From contig NZ_CP018047.1 in the NCBI RefSeq assembly GCF_002009175.1, forward strand, positions 4,526,001 through 4,590,000: a DNA stretch of 64,000 bases. The letters run 5' to 3'. The DNA is from Streptomyces niveus. Lineage in GTDB: Bacteria; Actinomycetota; Actinomycetes; Streptomycetales; Streptomycetaceae. The position numbers were made by a program, and so were the translations under genes. This document shows positions 16,035-25,066 of the stretch, piece after piece. The notes beneath the pieces were generated by a model, which saw only the letters and a program-made list of their open reading frames with translations, was not told the DNA's origin and searched no databases. How positions within the stretch are numbered: the first letter of the stretch is position 1; every line of letters starts with the position of its first letter.

Positions 16035-16118
16035 GACGGTTGGAATCCTTTATGGTCGAAATGGCTATGACCCTTCCGGGGTCGCGTCGGTCGTCGGTCG
16101 TCGTGCGCGTCGATGAGG

Positions 16119-16478
16119 TTATTCAGTCATAATCCGGACCGCACGTTGCGCTGCCGTGGTGATCGCCTCCCAGCCGGGATGCCGGAGTGATTCTCCCTCT
16201 CCGTCAAGTCCCGCCGACAGACCGGCATCAATGGCATCCCTCAGCTCGGTGACCGCGGACACCTCATCAGCGTCCTTGAGTACGTACCCCAAGGACCCTT
16301 CCGGGTCATTCAGTACGCCGCTGTCGTCGTAGAGGAAGTCAAGGAAGTCATCGAAAGATCCCCAGCTCTCCGCAGGGGGTCGACCCTGAGCCCAATTGTT
16401 CCTTCGCCATACCGGATCTGAAAGGCACCGTAGGTGCTCCAGAAGCAGCAGCCGCATGTTCTCGTACTCGACGTTCAC
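16119..16478 (-). CDS. Probable cognate immunity protein of the Rhs toxin (SCO4402-like)
   Basis: This is 119 residues with a GTG start after AAAGAAG. It begins only 34 bases after the Rhs stop on the same strand, the usual place for the cognate immunity gene. It is acidic and helical: FDDFLDFLYDDSGVLNDPEGSLGYVL, then a DEVSAVTELRDAIDAGL helix and HPGWEAITTAAQRAV. The DDxxVLxDP...G..L pattern resembles a family of small Streptomyces proteins labelled SCO4402-like. No catalytic motif is visible. The immunity function rests on context. Confidence 0.65.
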   Translation of the reverse strand: MNVEYENMRLLLLEHLRCLSDPVWRRNNWAQGRPPAESWGSFDDFLDFLYDDSGVLNDPEGSLGYVLKDADEVSAVTELRDAIDAGLSAGLDGEGESLRHPGWEAITTAAQRAVRIMTE

Positions 16479-16512
16479 GCTTCTTTGCTCGTCTCACGCC
16501 GGTTGTGTCTCG

Positions 16513-16872
16513 TCATGGAGCATTCCAACTCTTCCAGTTGATCCACTCGCTGTACGGTATGTGTGAATTATTGTAATCATTCGCGACCGACCCGGTGATT
16601 GGCTTCCCGTCTCTTCCCAGAACCTTGCCGGTGTCATTTATCACCACGTGATCGACGCGCTGTGTGGGTTTTCCGTTGGGATCCCCCTTGTCGATCCTGA
16701 TGCTGGATTGCTTCGGGCCGCTCCAAATGAATCCATGCTTGGTCGGCTTTCCCTGGGTCACCGATTTTCGCATGCTCTTTGACATGGCTGGGCCGGACCA
16801 GCCGTCAGGGACTTTCCCGGCCGCACCGGCCGGGAACCAGCCCGGACCGTAGGTCCTGCCGCAATCCGGCGC
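16513..16872 (-). other. C-terminal toxin tip of the Rhs protein
   Basis: These 119 residues follow the DPLGL core end. Visible elements are GFIWSGPKQSSIRID, KGDPNGKPTQRVDHVVIND, GKVLGRDGKPI and the closing HIPYSEWINWKSWN. Conserved-looking Arg, Asp, His and Lys residues suggest an RNase-like polymorphic toxin. I recall a similar ending in toxin type 17 (Ntox17), but this is not certain. No HNH, ADP-ribosyltransferase or deaminase motif is present. Codon use drifts towards AT here compared with the core. Confidence 0.55.
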
Positions 16873-19800
16873 CAGCCCCAGCGGATCGCACCACGTCAGT
16901 GGATTGTGGACGTACGCCGTCGGGTTCGGGGACGGGGACAGGCCCAGGGGGTCCGGGGTCAGGTAGTGGGCGGATTCGGGGTCGTAGTGGCGGTGGAGGT
17001 TGTAGTGGTGGCCCGTTTCCAGGTCGTGGTACTGGCCCGGGAAGCGCAGGGGGGTGTACGCCGTGGCGTCGGGGGGCCAGGTCGTCGTGCCCCAGAGCGT
17101 GCGGCGGGCGTGCCAGGCCGTGGTGCCCCACTCGTCGATCAGGTGGGTCGGGGTGCCGATCAGGTCCGTGATGATCGCGTAGAAGCGGGTGTCCGTGTCG
17201 TAGCGGGTCGTCTGGGCCAGCGGTGTCAGGGTCGATTCGTCGTGGTCCCAGGTCAGCGTCTGGGCGCCCGTCCGGTCCGTGGAGGTCGAGGTCTCCTCGA
17301 TCAGGGTGGTGCCCTGGTAGCTGAAGCGGGTCTCCTCCGCGACCGAACCGTCCGTCGACAGACGCTGTTTGGAGACACGGCGGCCCAGCGCGTCGTACGC
17401 GTAGCGCCACGTCGTGCCGTCCGGTGTGGTCACCGCCGCCAGTTGGTCCCGCGCGTTCCAGACGTAGCGCCAGTTGTCCGGCTTCCGCGACAGGCGGGGC
17501 TTCTGGCGCAGGGTGGTGCGGCCCGCCGCGTCGTACTCGTAGCGGACCGTGCCCGCCGTTCCCACGCGGGTGCCCGTGTAGGTGCGCGGGCCCGTCGCCT
17601 CGGGGTACGCGAGGCCGGCCGGCCAGGCGGCCCCGGTCTGGTTGCCGGCCGTGTCGTAGGCGTACGACTCCGACCAGTCCGCCGCCGCCCGGACCTCGGT
17701 GACCCGGCCCGCCGGGTCGAGCGTGTAGCGCGCGTCGCCCGCGGCGAGCAGGTGGCCGTCCGGGCGCCAGGCGTACGCGACAGCGGGGACGGCCGCGCCC
17801 GCGTACGAGCGGGACCGCTGCCGCCCCGCCGCGTCCCACGTCTGCGTCAGGGACAGCGCGTCCCCCCAGCCGAGCCGGGTCTCGCGGCCCGCCGCGTCCC
17901 GCGACACCGTCAACGTTCGCCCCGACGCGTTAAGTTCGGTGCGATTGCCCGCCGCGTCGTACGCGTACGTCGTCACCGCCCCCGCCGGGGTCCGCCGGCC
18001 GGACAGCCGCCCCGCCGCGTCGTACGACAGCCGCAGCTCGCGCCCGTCCACCGTCTCCGTCAGCAGGCGCCCCGCCGGGTCGTAGGTGCGCAGCAGTTCG
18101 GCGTCCGGCCCCGTCGCACTCGCGAGGTCGTCGCCCGCCGTCCAGTCGAACGTGGTGACCTCGCCGCCCGCGTCCCGCGCGACGAGACGGCCGAGCAGGT
18201 CGTGGCGCAGCTCCGCACGGACGCCCAACGGGTCGACCCGCGAGACGAGTTGGCCCGCAGCGTCGAGCCCGTACCGCACCGTACGGCCGTCGAAGTCCGT
18301 TTCGGACACGAGATGCCCGGCCGCGTCGTAGGCGTAACTCCACGTCAGGCCCTGAGAGTTGGTCACCCCGGTCAGACGGGTCGAGGCGTCGTGGGTGAAG
18401 GAGTGGCGCGCGCCGTCCGGTCCGGTGCGGGCAGTCAGCAGATCGAAGTGGGTGTACTCGTGGTGCGTGACACCGCCGTCGGCGTCGGTGTGCGTGACGG
18501 TGTTGCCCTCGCCGTCGTACGTCCACGACTCCGCCGCGCCGTCCGGACCCGTGCGCCGCAGCAGCAGCCCCTCCGTGGACCACTCGAAGCGCGTGACCGC
18601 GCCCAGCGGGTCGCTGACGGCCACGACCCGGCCGAACGCGTCACGCGCCAGGCGCGTCGTCGCGCCGAGCGGATCCGTCGTCTCGACCGGCAGTCCCGCC
18701 GCGTCGCACCGCACCCGCGTGGTCGCGCCCAGCGGGTCCGTGATCGCGAGCGGGGCGCCCCGCCCGTCGTACAGGCAGCGGGTCGTGGCGCCCGTCGGGT
18801 CGGTGACCGACGTGCGGTTGCCGGCCGCGTCGAACGTCTGGTGCCACACCTGCCCGGCCGGATCCGTGATCCGTACCGGCCTGCCCTCCGCGTCGAGTTC
18901 GGCCGCGACCGTGCTGCCGTCCGGACGACGTACGCCCGTGGGACGGCCGTGCTCGTCGTATGTGAACTCCGTGGTGCGGCCCAGCGGATCCGTCTCGGCG
19001 GTGACGCGGCCGGCCGCGTCGTGGGCGGTACGGGACACGGCGCCGTTCGCGTCGATCTCGCCGACCACCAGACGGCGCTCGTCGATCAGATAGCGGGTGG
19101 TGGCCCCGTCGGGGGCGGTCAGCGTCGTGAGCGCGAGACCGGGGAAGGACGGCTCGCAGCCGTCGTACGCGAGACGGAAGCTGTAGTGACCGCCCTCGCC
19201 GCCCTCCGCGACCACCCGGTCGTCGTCGGGGCCGCCGTACTCGTAGGTGTACGAGCGGTTGTTGGTGTCCGTCCACGACGTCACCCGGCCCGCCGCGTCG
19301 TACGCGAAACGCAGCGGCAGGTCCGACGAGTTGTACGTTTCCGTCAGCCGGCCCTCGGTGTCGTAGCCGTACGCCCGCACGCGCGCCTCGCCGAGCCACA
19401 GGCCCGTGATCCGCTCGCCCGCCGTCGTCAGGCGCAGCACGTAACCGCCGCTGTGCGCGATCTCGACCGGCGCGCCCTCGGCGTCGTAGGTGAACGCGAT
19501 CCGGTTGCCGTGCCGGTCGGTGACCGTACGCAGCAGGGCCACACCGCTGTCGCCGTGCGCGGTGAACGTGCGGACCTGCCCGGCGTCCGGGTCGGTGACC
19601 GTGTACGAGCCGTCGGCGGCCCGCGCCAGCGGCCACCGCGCCCGCCCGGCGGACTCCTCGGGCAGCACCGCGTCCCCGCCCGGCACCGGGTGCGGGTACG
19701 CCAACAGCATGCCGTCCTCCGTGAAGAACACCGCGCCGTGCTCGTCGAACTCCAGCCGCTGGTCCGCCGTCGACGCCCACGCCGGGCCGAACCAACGGCC

Positions 19801-21759
19801 GCCCCGGTAACCGGAGTCCACCCGCCGCGAGAACACCAGCGGGAGCACGCCCGGCAGTTCGACATCCGTCACCGGCAGGAACATCCGGCCCGTCGCCATG
19901 TCCACCGGGTCCGTCGGACCGTGCCTGATCTCGTCGGAGCGCCGGGTGAACCGGCCCCGGCCGCTCCGCAGCGCGTTCCGCGCCCATGCCAGCGCGCCCC
20001 GGCCGGCGAGCCGCGCCCCCACCTGGGCCGCCGCGCGGGCGGCCACCGGGGCCAGTACGCGGCCCGCCGCCATCGCCAGCAACTCCGGCAGCAGGAAGCC
20101 GAGTCCGCCGGTGGCCACCCCGAACGGCAGCGCGAACGGCAGGGCGAACATCAGCAGCGTGAGGATGAGCGCCGGGGCCACGTCCAGGAACTTCTCCAGT
20201 ACGAAGGAGACGATCAGGTGGTCGGGCAGGACCTTGCCGTTCTCGGCGATGGTTCCCGCGCGCGACAGCAGCAGCGCCCCCGCGCAGAGACTCCCCGCGA
20301 CCAGCCCCAGGCGCAGCAGGGCGGCCGCATGCGGTTCGGCGGCCGGCAGGGTGCGTACGAGGCGCAGGGAGCGCCACGTCATGACGAGGCGGAACGCGGC
20401 CAGCAGCAGGCCCGCCAGGCCGCAGCCGATGAGGAGTTGCCAGCCCCGGCCCTCGGTGAAGTACTCCTCAAGACCCTCCGTTCCCTCGAAGGCGAAGGTG
20501 GCGGCGACGAGGGCGGAGGGGATCAGCAGGGCCAGTCCGAGGACCAGGACGGTCTTCTCCCACCACGGCAGCCGCCCGGCCCCGCGCGCCCGGACGCGTC
20601 GCCAGGCCTCGCGTATCGAGGTGCCACGCCAGGCCTCCGGGTCCGAGGTGGCGTCCAACTCGGCGGTACGGGCGGCCAGTTCGTCCCGCAGCGCGGCGAC
20701 GTGCTCCGGGCGGGCGCGGGGATGGGTGGTGACATGGAAGAGGGTCCGGCGCCTGCGTGCGTACCGGAGGGCGATCAGGGTGGTCCAAGGGGCCCGCAGC
20801 AGCGCGTAGTTCAGCAGCGCGGCGCCGGAGCCCCAGCCCGCGCCGCCACCCCCGGCCGCACCCCCACCGCTCCCGGCCGAACCCCCGGCCGCACCCTCCC
20901 GCTCACCCCTCAGCCGCACCCCCGCCTCACGCGACCGCCCGGCCCGCCGCGTACGCACGTCCCACACCACGGCCGCGACCAGACAGCCGAGCACCACCCA
21001 GAGCCCGCTCGCGACGATCCGGTCGTACCACTCACGCGGTGCTCCGTGCGCGCTGGGCAGCGCGGCGATGTAGTTGACCGCGGTGTGCAGACCGACCGCC
21101 GCCAGCAGCGGAAGCAGCCCCGCCGCCCGTACCCACCAGCGGTGTCCGCAGACGACCAGGCCCACGGCGAGGCCGCCGAGCGCCGACCACGCGACATGGT
21201 TGTCCACCGGGACGGTCGCGGTGGCGGAGCCCAGCTCCAGGGTGCCCACCGCCGCCGGGAACCAGTGCCCCAGCAGCTCGGGAAAGCCCGAGACGAACGG
21301 CGCCTCGAAGAGCCGTGTCGCGACCGACCAGCCACCCGCCGACTCGATGGGGCGAACGCGGACATCCGGTGCGAATGCGAATTGCAGTATCGATTCGAGC
21401 AGCCCGAATCCCACGCCCACGGCGGCGCCCAGCACCACGAAGTCCGTCAGGCCCCACTGGACCCGGCCGCGCAGCGCCCAGGCGGCGAGCGCGAGCGGGA
21501 GGATCTTGAGCAGCTCCTCGGCGGCCGGCGCCGTCGTCCACATGGCGGTGTCCATCACCGTACGCATCGACGTCTCGTCGGCGGCGGCCAGTTGGCGGGT
21601 GACGACCGCCTCGATCAGGACCGAGAGGACACCGCAGCCGTACGCGCCGATTCCGAAGGCCAGCAGTACGGTCGGCCAGCCGACCGTACGCGCGGGCCAT
21701 GACAGCAACAGCAGTTGCAGTACGCACCACACAGACGCGGCAGCCATCCAGAACGCCAC
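16513..21759 (-). CDS. PrsW-like membrane protease fused to Rhs repeat polymorphic toxin
   Basis: A roughly 1748-residue protein. Residues 1-250 are a multi-helix domain with PrsW motifs: APAAEELLKILPLA (EExxK), VGFGLLES, DNHVAWSALGG and GLHTAVNY, typical of an intramembrane metalloprotease. More membrane helices run to about 590. A DUF6531-like segment (DPVDMATGRMFLPVTDVELPG) opens the YD/RHS repeats (about 650-1560). The RHS core (YYDPESAHYLTPDPLGL-like) ends at DPLGL (bases 16873-16887), a self-cleavage-type site. The last 119 residues are the toxin tip. A TTGACA-N17-TACGTT promoter inside the longest frame puts the start at GTG 21759 or ATG 21747; TTG 21825 lies upstream of transcription start. 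Confidence 0.88.
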   Translation of the reverse strand: MAFWMAAASVWCVLQLLLLSWPARTVGWPTVLLAFGIGAYGCGVLSVLIEAVVTRQLAAADETSMRTVMDTAMWTTAPAAEELLKILPLALAAWALRGRVQWGLTDFVVLGAAVGVGFGLLESILQFAFAPDVRVRPIESAGGWSVATRLFEAPFVSGFPELLGHWFPAAVGTLELGSATATVPVDNHVAWSALGGLAVGLVVCGHRWWVRAAGLLPLLAAVGLHTAVNYIAALPSAHGAPREWYDRIVASGLWVVLGCLVAAVVWDVRTRRAGRSREAGVRLRGEREGAAGGSAGSGGGAAGGGGAGWGSGAALLNYALLRAPWTTLIALRYARRRRTLFHVTTHPRARPEHVAALRDELAARTAELDATSDPEAWRGTSIREAWRRVRARGAGRLPWWEKTVLVLGLALLIPSALVAATFAFEGTEGLEEYFTEGRGWQLLIGCGLAGLLLAAFRLVMTWRSLRLVRTLPAAEPHAAALLRLGLVAGSLCAGALLLSRAGTIAENGKVLPDHLIVSFVLEKFLDVAPALILTLLMFALPFALPFGVATGGLGFLLPELLAMAAGRVLAPVAARAAAQVGARLAGRGALAWARNALRSGRGRFTRRSDEIRHGPTDPVDMATGRMFLPVTDVELPGVLPLVFSRRVDSGYRGGRWFGPAWASTADQRLEFDEHGAVFFTEDGMLLAYPHPVPGGDAVLPEESAGRARWPLARAADGSYTVTDPDAGQVRTFTAHGDSGVALLRTVTDRHGNRIAFTYDAEGAPVEIAHSGGYVLRLTTAGERITGLWLGEARVRAYGYDTEGRLTETYNSSDLPLRFAYDAAGRVTSWTDTNNRSYTYEYGGPDDDRVVAEGGEGGHYSFRLAYDGCEPSFPGLALTTLTAPDGATTRYLIDERRLVVGEIDANGAVSRTAHDAAGRVTAETDPLGRTTEFTYDEHGRPTGVRRPDGSTVAAELDAEGRPVRITDPAGQVWHQTFDAAGNRTSVTDPTGATTRCLYDGRGAPLAITDPLGATTRVRCDAAGLPVETTDPLGATTRLARDAFGRVVAVSDPLGAVTRFEWSTEGLLLRRTGPDGAAESWTYDGEGNTVTHTDADGGVTHHEYTHFDLLTARTGPDGARHSFTHDASTRLTGVTNSQGLTWSYAYDAAGHLVSETDFDGRTVRYGLDAAGQLVSRVDPLGVRAELRHDLLGRLVARDAGGEVTTFDWTAGDDLASATGPDAELLRTYDPAGRLLTETVDGRELRLSYDAAGRLSGRRTPAGAVTTYAYDAAGNRTELNASGRTLTVSRDAAGRETRLGWGDALSLTQTWDAAGRQRSRSYAGAAVPAVAYAWRPDGHLLAAGDARYTLDPAGRVTEVRAAADWSESYAYDTAGNQTGAAWPAGLAYPEATGPRTYTGTRVGTAGTVRYEYDAAGRTTLRQKPRLSRKPDNWRYVWNARDQLAAVTTPDGTTWRYAYDALGRRVSKQRLSTDGSVAEETRFSYQGTTLIEETSTSTDRTGAQTLTWDHDESTLTPLAQTTRYDTDTRFYAIITDLIGTPTHLIDEWGTTAWHARRTLWGTTTWPPDATAYTPLRFPGQYHDLETGHHYNLHRHYDPESAHYLTPDPLGLSPSPNPTAYVHNPLTWCDPLGLAPDCGRTYGPGWFPAGAAGKVPDGWSGPAMSKSMRKSVTQGKPTKHGFIWSGPKQSSIRIDKGDPNGKPTQRVDHVVINDTGKVLGRDGKPITGSVANDYNNSHIPYSEWINWKSWNAP

Positions 21760-21793
21760 AAACCCCACCCCGTAAGTTTGCTTTAGTGAATTG

Positions 21794-21822
21794 AACGTAG
21801 GCGTGAGGGGCGTATGTGTCAA
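21794..21822 (-). promoter_or_regulatory. Promoter of the Rhs gene
   Basis: On the minus strand TTGACA (21822-21817), 17 bases, then TACGTT (21799-21794), close to the housekeeping sigma consensus. Transcription would begin near 21787. GGGGTGGGG lies just before GTG 21759, which supports the shorter start. Confidence 0.65.
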
Positions 21823-21972
21823 CAAGGCACCACCGCCGGTGGTCGTGAGCGGCCCGCGGGGGTGTAGTCAGCGACACCGGTGACTCGGGTCGTACGCCCA
21901 ATGTGGTCGCGGCGCGGCGTCCGTAACTTCGTAGTCGTGGCGCAGAGAGTGCCCGAGGGGAAGGTGCGGATC

Positions 21973-22797
21973 ATGTTTCGTCGTAAGAGTTCGACCGGGC
22001 AGGCACGGAGCGCGGAGGCGCTGCGGCTGACCGATGTCAGCAAGGTCTACGGGTCGGGCGACAGCGCCGTCACCGCTCTCGACGGGGTGTCGCTGAGTCT
22101 TCCCGCCGGGTCCTTCACCGCCGTCATGGGCCCCTCCGGCTCCGGCAAGTCGACCCTGCTCCAGTGCGCGGCCGGTCTCGACCGGCCCGACAGCGGGCAC
22201 GTCGTGGTCGACGGCGAGGAGATGACCGGCGGGACCGAGGCCGCGCTGACGAAGTTCCGCCGCCGGCGGATCGGCTTCGTCTTCCAGCGCTACAACCTCC
22301 TGCCGACCCTGACCGTCGCGCAGAACACCGTCCTGCCGCTCAAGCTCGCCGGCCGCCGTATCGACAAGGACCGCGCCCGCGACATCCTCACCCAGGTCGG
22401 CCTCGGCGACCGCCTCTCCCACCGCCCCGACCAGCTCTCCGGCGGCCAGCAGCAGCGCGTCGCGATCGCCCGCGCCCTGGTCACCGAACCCGCCGTCGTC
22501 TTCGCCGACGAACCCACCGGCGCCCTCGACATCCGCAGCGCCCGCGACGTCCTGCGGCTCCTCCAGGAGACCGTCCGTGTCCACGGCCGCACCGTCGTCA
22601 TGGTCACCCACGACCCCGTCGCCGCCTCCTACGCCGACACCGTGATCTTCCTCGCCGACGGCCGGCTCGCCGGACACATCGACCACCCCACCGTCGACAC
22701 CGTCGCCGAACGCCTCGCCCACCTCGGCGACACCCTCGACCGGTCCGCTCCGCAGCCGTTCGTCCCGTCCGCCGACAACGCCTACACGGGGGTCTGA
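21973..22797 (+). CDS. ABC transporter ATP-binding protein (MacB/LolD type)
   Basis: This is 274 residues. Walker [11 protein letters not shown]-loop [14 protein letters not shown], signature [15 protein letters not shown], Walker [13 protein letters not shown] and switch VTHDP are all intact. The A..Y.LLP pattern marks the lipoprotein/antimicrobial-peptide exporter subfamily that pairs with FtsX-like permeases. ATG 21973 follows GAGGGGAAGG. The permease gene begins three bases after the stop, so they form one operon. A roughly 40-residue C-terminal extension after the switch region is of unknown role. Substrate unknown. Confidence 0.93.
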   Translation: MFRRKSSTGQARSAEALRLTDVSKVYGSGDSAVTALDGVSLSLPAGSFTAVMGPSGSGKSTLLQCAAGLDRPDSGHVVVDGEEMTGGTEAALTKFRRRRIGFVFQRYNLLPTLTVAQNTVLPLKLAGRRIDKDRARDILTQVGLGDRLSHRPDQLSGGQQQRVAIARALVTEPAVVFADEPTGALDIRSARDVLRLLQETVRVHGRTVVMVTHDPVAASYADTVIFLADGRLAGHIDHPTVDTVAERLAHLGDTLDRSAPQPFVPSADNAYTGV

Positions 22798-22800
22798 CCG

Positions 22801-24138
22801 ATGTTCACTCTCGCCATGAGCTCCATCCGCCGACGCCCCGGGCGCTTCATCGCCACCCTGCTCTCGACGTTCCTCGGCGCCGCGGTCATCATGACCTTCA
22901 GCTCCATGCACGACACCGCCGCGGCTCCGGGCGTCGACAGTCTCAGCAAGGAGCCCATCACCGTCGCCGCGAACGTGGTCGGCGGCTACGGCGCCCTTCT
23001 CGTCTTCTTCGCCATCGCCTCCACCCTCACCGTCAACGTCCGCCAGCGCGGCGAGGAGATCGCACTTCTGCGCCGCAGCGGCGCGACACCCGCGCAGATC
23101 AAGCGGATGGTCGTCGTCGAGGCCGCGGCGGTGGGGATCATCGGAACGCTGCTGGCGATCGTGCCCGCGATGATCGGCGGCGAGCAACTGCTCAACGTCT
23201 TCAAGGACACCGGCCAGGTCGCCGACAGTGTCGATCACGTCTTCGGCCCGATCGCGCTGAGCTTCGGCGCCGCCATCACGCTGCTGGCCTCCGTCGGCGC
23301 CGCGTTCCTCGCGGTACGCCGGGCGGCCAGGGAAGCCGCCGGCGGCCGCAAGTCCCGTGGCCGGGCGAAGCTCTTCGCCGGCTTCGCCGCCCTGCTCCTG
23401 GGCGTCGGCGCCGTCGGCTCCACCTTCGCGATGGACAAGACGGACGTCGCGCTGATGGCCGCCCCCGGCTACGGCGCCATCCTGCTCGCCGCGGGCTTCG
23501 CGATCCTCTCGCCCGCACTGCTGCGGCTTCTGCTCGGCGCCCTGTCCGGGCCGCTGACCCTGCTCGCCGGTGCCTCCGGCTACCTCACCGTCCACAACAT
23601 GCGGCAGCGCGCCACGCAGCTCTCCAGCGTGCTCATGCCGCTGATCCTCTTCATCAGCATCGCCTCGGCCATCTTCTACATGCAGATCATCGAGAACGAC
23701 GCGGCCAAGGCCGCCGGCCTCACCCGGTCGAGCGACGACAAGAGCATCCAGACGCTCAACTTCGTGATCGCGGGCATCATCGTGATCTTCGCCTGCATCA
23801 TGCTGGTCAACAGCCTCTACGCGGCGACCACTTACCGCACCAGGGAGTTCGGCCAGCAGCGCCTCTCCGGCGCCACACCGGGCCAGGTGCTGGGCATGAT
23901 CGGTCTCGAATCGTTCATCCTGACCGTGTTCGGCGTGTTCTTCGCGACGCTGTCGGCACTCGCCGGGATCGTCTCCTTCAGCATCGTCCGCACCGATACC
24001 GCCGTCCCGGACCAGAGCCTCACGATCTGGCTGGCCGTCGTCGGGATCGGCGCCGCCGCGACGATCCTCACCAGCGTCGGTACGGCGTACCGCGGCCTGC
24101 GAACCCCGGCGGTCGAGGCGGTGACGCTGGCGGCCTGA
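22801..24138 (+). CDS. FtsX-like ABC transporter permease
   Basis: This is 445 residues with about eight to ten membrane helices, the first at 14-34 (FIATLLSTFLGAAVIMTF). It holds two FtsX-type units. Each has the coupling motif after the second helix: NVRQRGEEIALLRRSGATPAQI near 77-98 and TYRTREFGQQRLSGATPGQV near 343-362. It partners the ATPase gene just upstream (three-base gap). Such pairs export peptides, lipids or antibiotics or take part in envelope sensing. No MacB extracellular domain is present. A strong terminator follows. Confidence 0.92.
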   Translation: MFTLAMSSIRRRPGRFIATLLSTFLGAAVIMTFSSMHDTAAAPGVDSLSKEPITVAANVVGGYGALLVFFAIASTLTVNVRQRGEEIALLRRSGATPAQIKRMVVVEAAAVGIIGTLLAIVPAMIGGEQLLNVFKDTGQVADSVDHVFGPIALSFGAAITLLASVGAAFLAVRRAAREAAGGRKSRGRAKLFAGFAALLLGVGAVGSTFAMDKTDVALMAAPGYGAILLAAGFAILSPALLRLLLGALSGPLTLLAGASGYLTVHNMRQRATQLSSVLMPLILFISIASAIFYMQIIENDAAKAAGLTRSSDDKSIQTLNFVIAGIIVIFACIMLVNSLYAATTYRTREFGQQRLSGATPGQVLGMIGLESFILTVFGVFFATLSALAGIVSFSIVRTDTAVPDQSLTIWLAVVGIGAAATILTSVGTAYRGLRTPAVEAVTLAA

Positions 24139-24172
24139 CATGACACCGGGTGACCCGACACCGGAAGCCGCC

Positions 24173-24203
24173 GAGGGGCGGTCGCGCAACGCGACCGCCC
24201 CTC
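24173..24203 (+). terminator. Intrinsic-terminator-like hairpin
   Basis: A perfect 14-bp stem GAGGGGCGGTCGCG (24173-24186) pairs with 24190-24203 around a three-base loop CAA. It lies 35 bases after the permease stop and before the convergent gene's stop at 24244, so it probably acts both ways. Confidence 0.9.
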
Positions 24204-24243
24204 CGGGCTTTCCGCCTCCAGGCTTTCCCCCTGAACGCAGCCC

Positions 24244-24969
24244 CTACGGCCGCAACTCCAGCGGCTCGACCCTCGACCCGGCGTCCGTGGCCGGCTCCGA
24301 ACCCGGCCCGGCGTCGGGGTCGTACGCGCATGGCGCGTGGACGCCGCCCTCGAACCGCCCGTCGTAGTCCCGCCACTCGAAGACGGCCCGGATGTCGCCC
24401 CCGTCGTCGGACGGGCCGCCGCGCGAAGCGCGCAGCTCCAGCCCGTACACGGCGTCCGCGTCGTTCTCGTACGAGTCGATGTCCCAGCTTTCGTCCTTGA
24501 GATGCCGGTGCAGCCGCTTCAGCGCGGACGCTGCCCCGCTCTCCGACACGCCGTCCACCGACCAGCGGTGCGACAGGCTGTACGCGCCGTCCACCGGTTC
24601 GTCGGCCATGCTCTCCAGACCGTCCGGGTAACAGAAATCGCTGCTCGCGTCGGACCCGACGGCGGCCTCGAAGCCCAGCACCTCGTACGACTCCTGCGAC
24701 ACGTCCCCGATACGGGTCATCATCGCCTGCGGGGCGACACGCTCGTAGTCCTCCGGAGTCCCGCGCTGCACCGAGTACGTGACCAGGAAGCCGAGTACGA
24801 GAAGTACCGGTACGGCGACGAGCACCCCGCAGCCGATCCCCACGCCCCGCAGCGCGCCACCGCCCGCGCCACCGCCCGCGCTCCCACCCACGTTGCCGGT
24901 CGGGCGGGGCGGCGAGTCGGCGGAGTCCGCCAAGTCCTTCGAGCCGTTCGGGTCCTTCGAGTCGTTCAT
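24244..24969 (-). CDS. Single-pass membrane protein with extracytoplasmic domain
   Basis: This is 241 residues. A hydrophilic Asp/Ser/Gly-rich N-terminus (1-40) precedes one membrane helix (about 43-65, [22 protein letters not shown]). A C-terminal domain of about 170 residues is probably outside. That domain has two cysteines (in DFCYPDG and HAPCAYD) that could form a disulfide, plus a beta-strand-rich pattern. I do not recognise the family. It runs convergent to the ABC operon and divergent from fbiC. Confidence 0.75.
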   Translation of the reverse strand: MNDSKDPNGSKDLADSADSPPRPTGNVGGSAGGGAGGGALRGVGIGCGVLVAVPVLLVLGFLVTYSVQRGTPEDYERVAPQAMMTRIGDVSQESYEVLGFEAAVGSDASSDFCYPDGLESMADEPVDGAYSLSHRWSVDGVSESGAASALKRLHRHLKDESWDIDSYENDADAVYGLELRASRGGPSDDGGDIRAVFEWRDYDGRFEGGVHAPCAYDPDAGPGSEPATDAGSRVEPLELRP

Positions 24970-25053
24970 GAGATCGAAGTTATTCCCGGATCCCCGAATG
25001 TGGGCATCCGCTCACCTACTCATCCGGCAGCCGGAATCCCCCGATCCCGCTCG

Positions 25054-25059
25054 TATGCT
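25054..25059 (+). promoter_or_regulatory. Candidate -10 element of a leaderless fbiC transcript
   Basis: TATGCT lies eight bases before ATG 25067, so transcription would begin at or beside the start codon. There is no good ribosome site ahead of the ATG, which fits a leaderless mRNA. No clear -35 is visible. Confidence 0.4.
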
Positions 25060-25066
25060 CGGACGT

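Noticed and set aside
16906..21702. 1598-codon plus-strand open frame opposite the Rhs gene
   Set aside because: It is an Arg/Gly-rich shadow of GC-biased repeats, without any recognisable domain; the minus-strand Rhs motifs are unmistakable.
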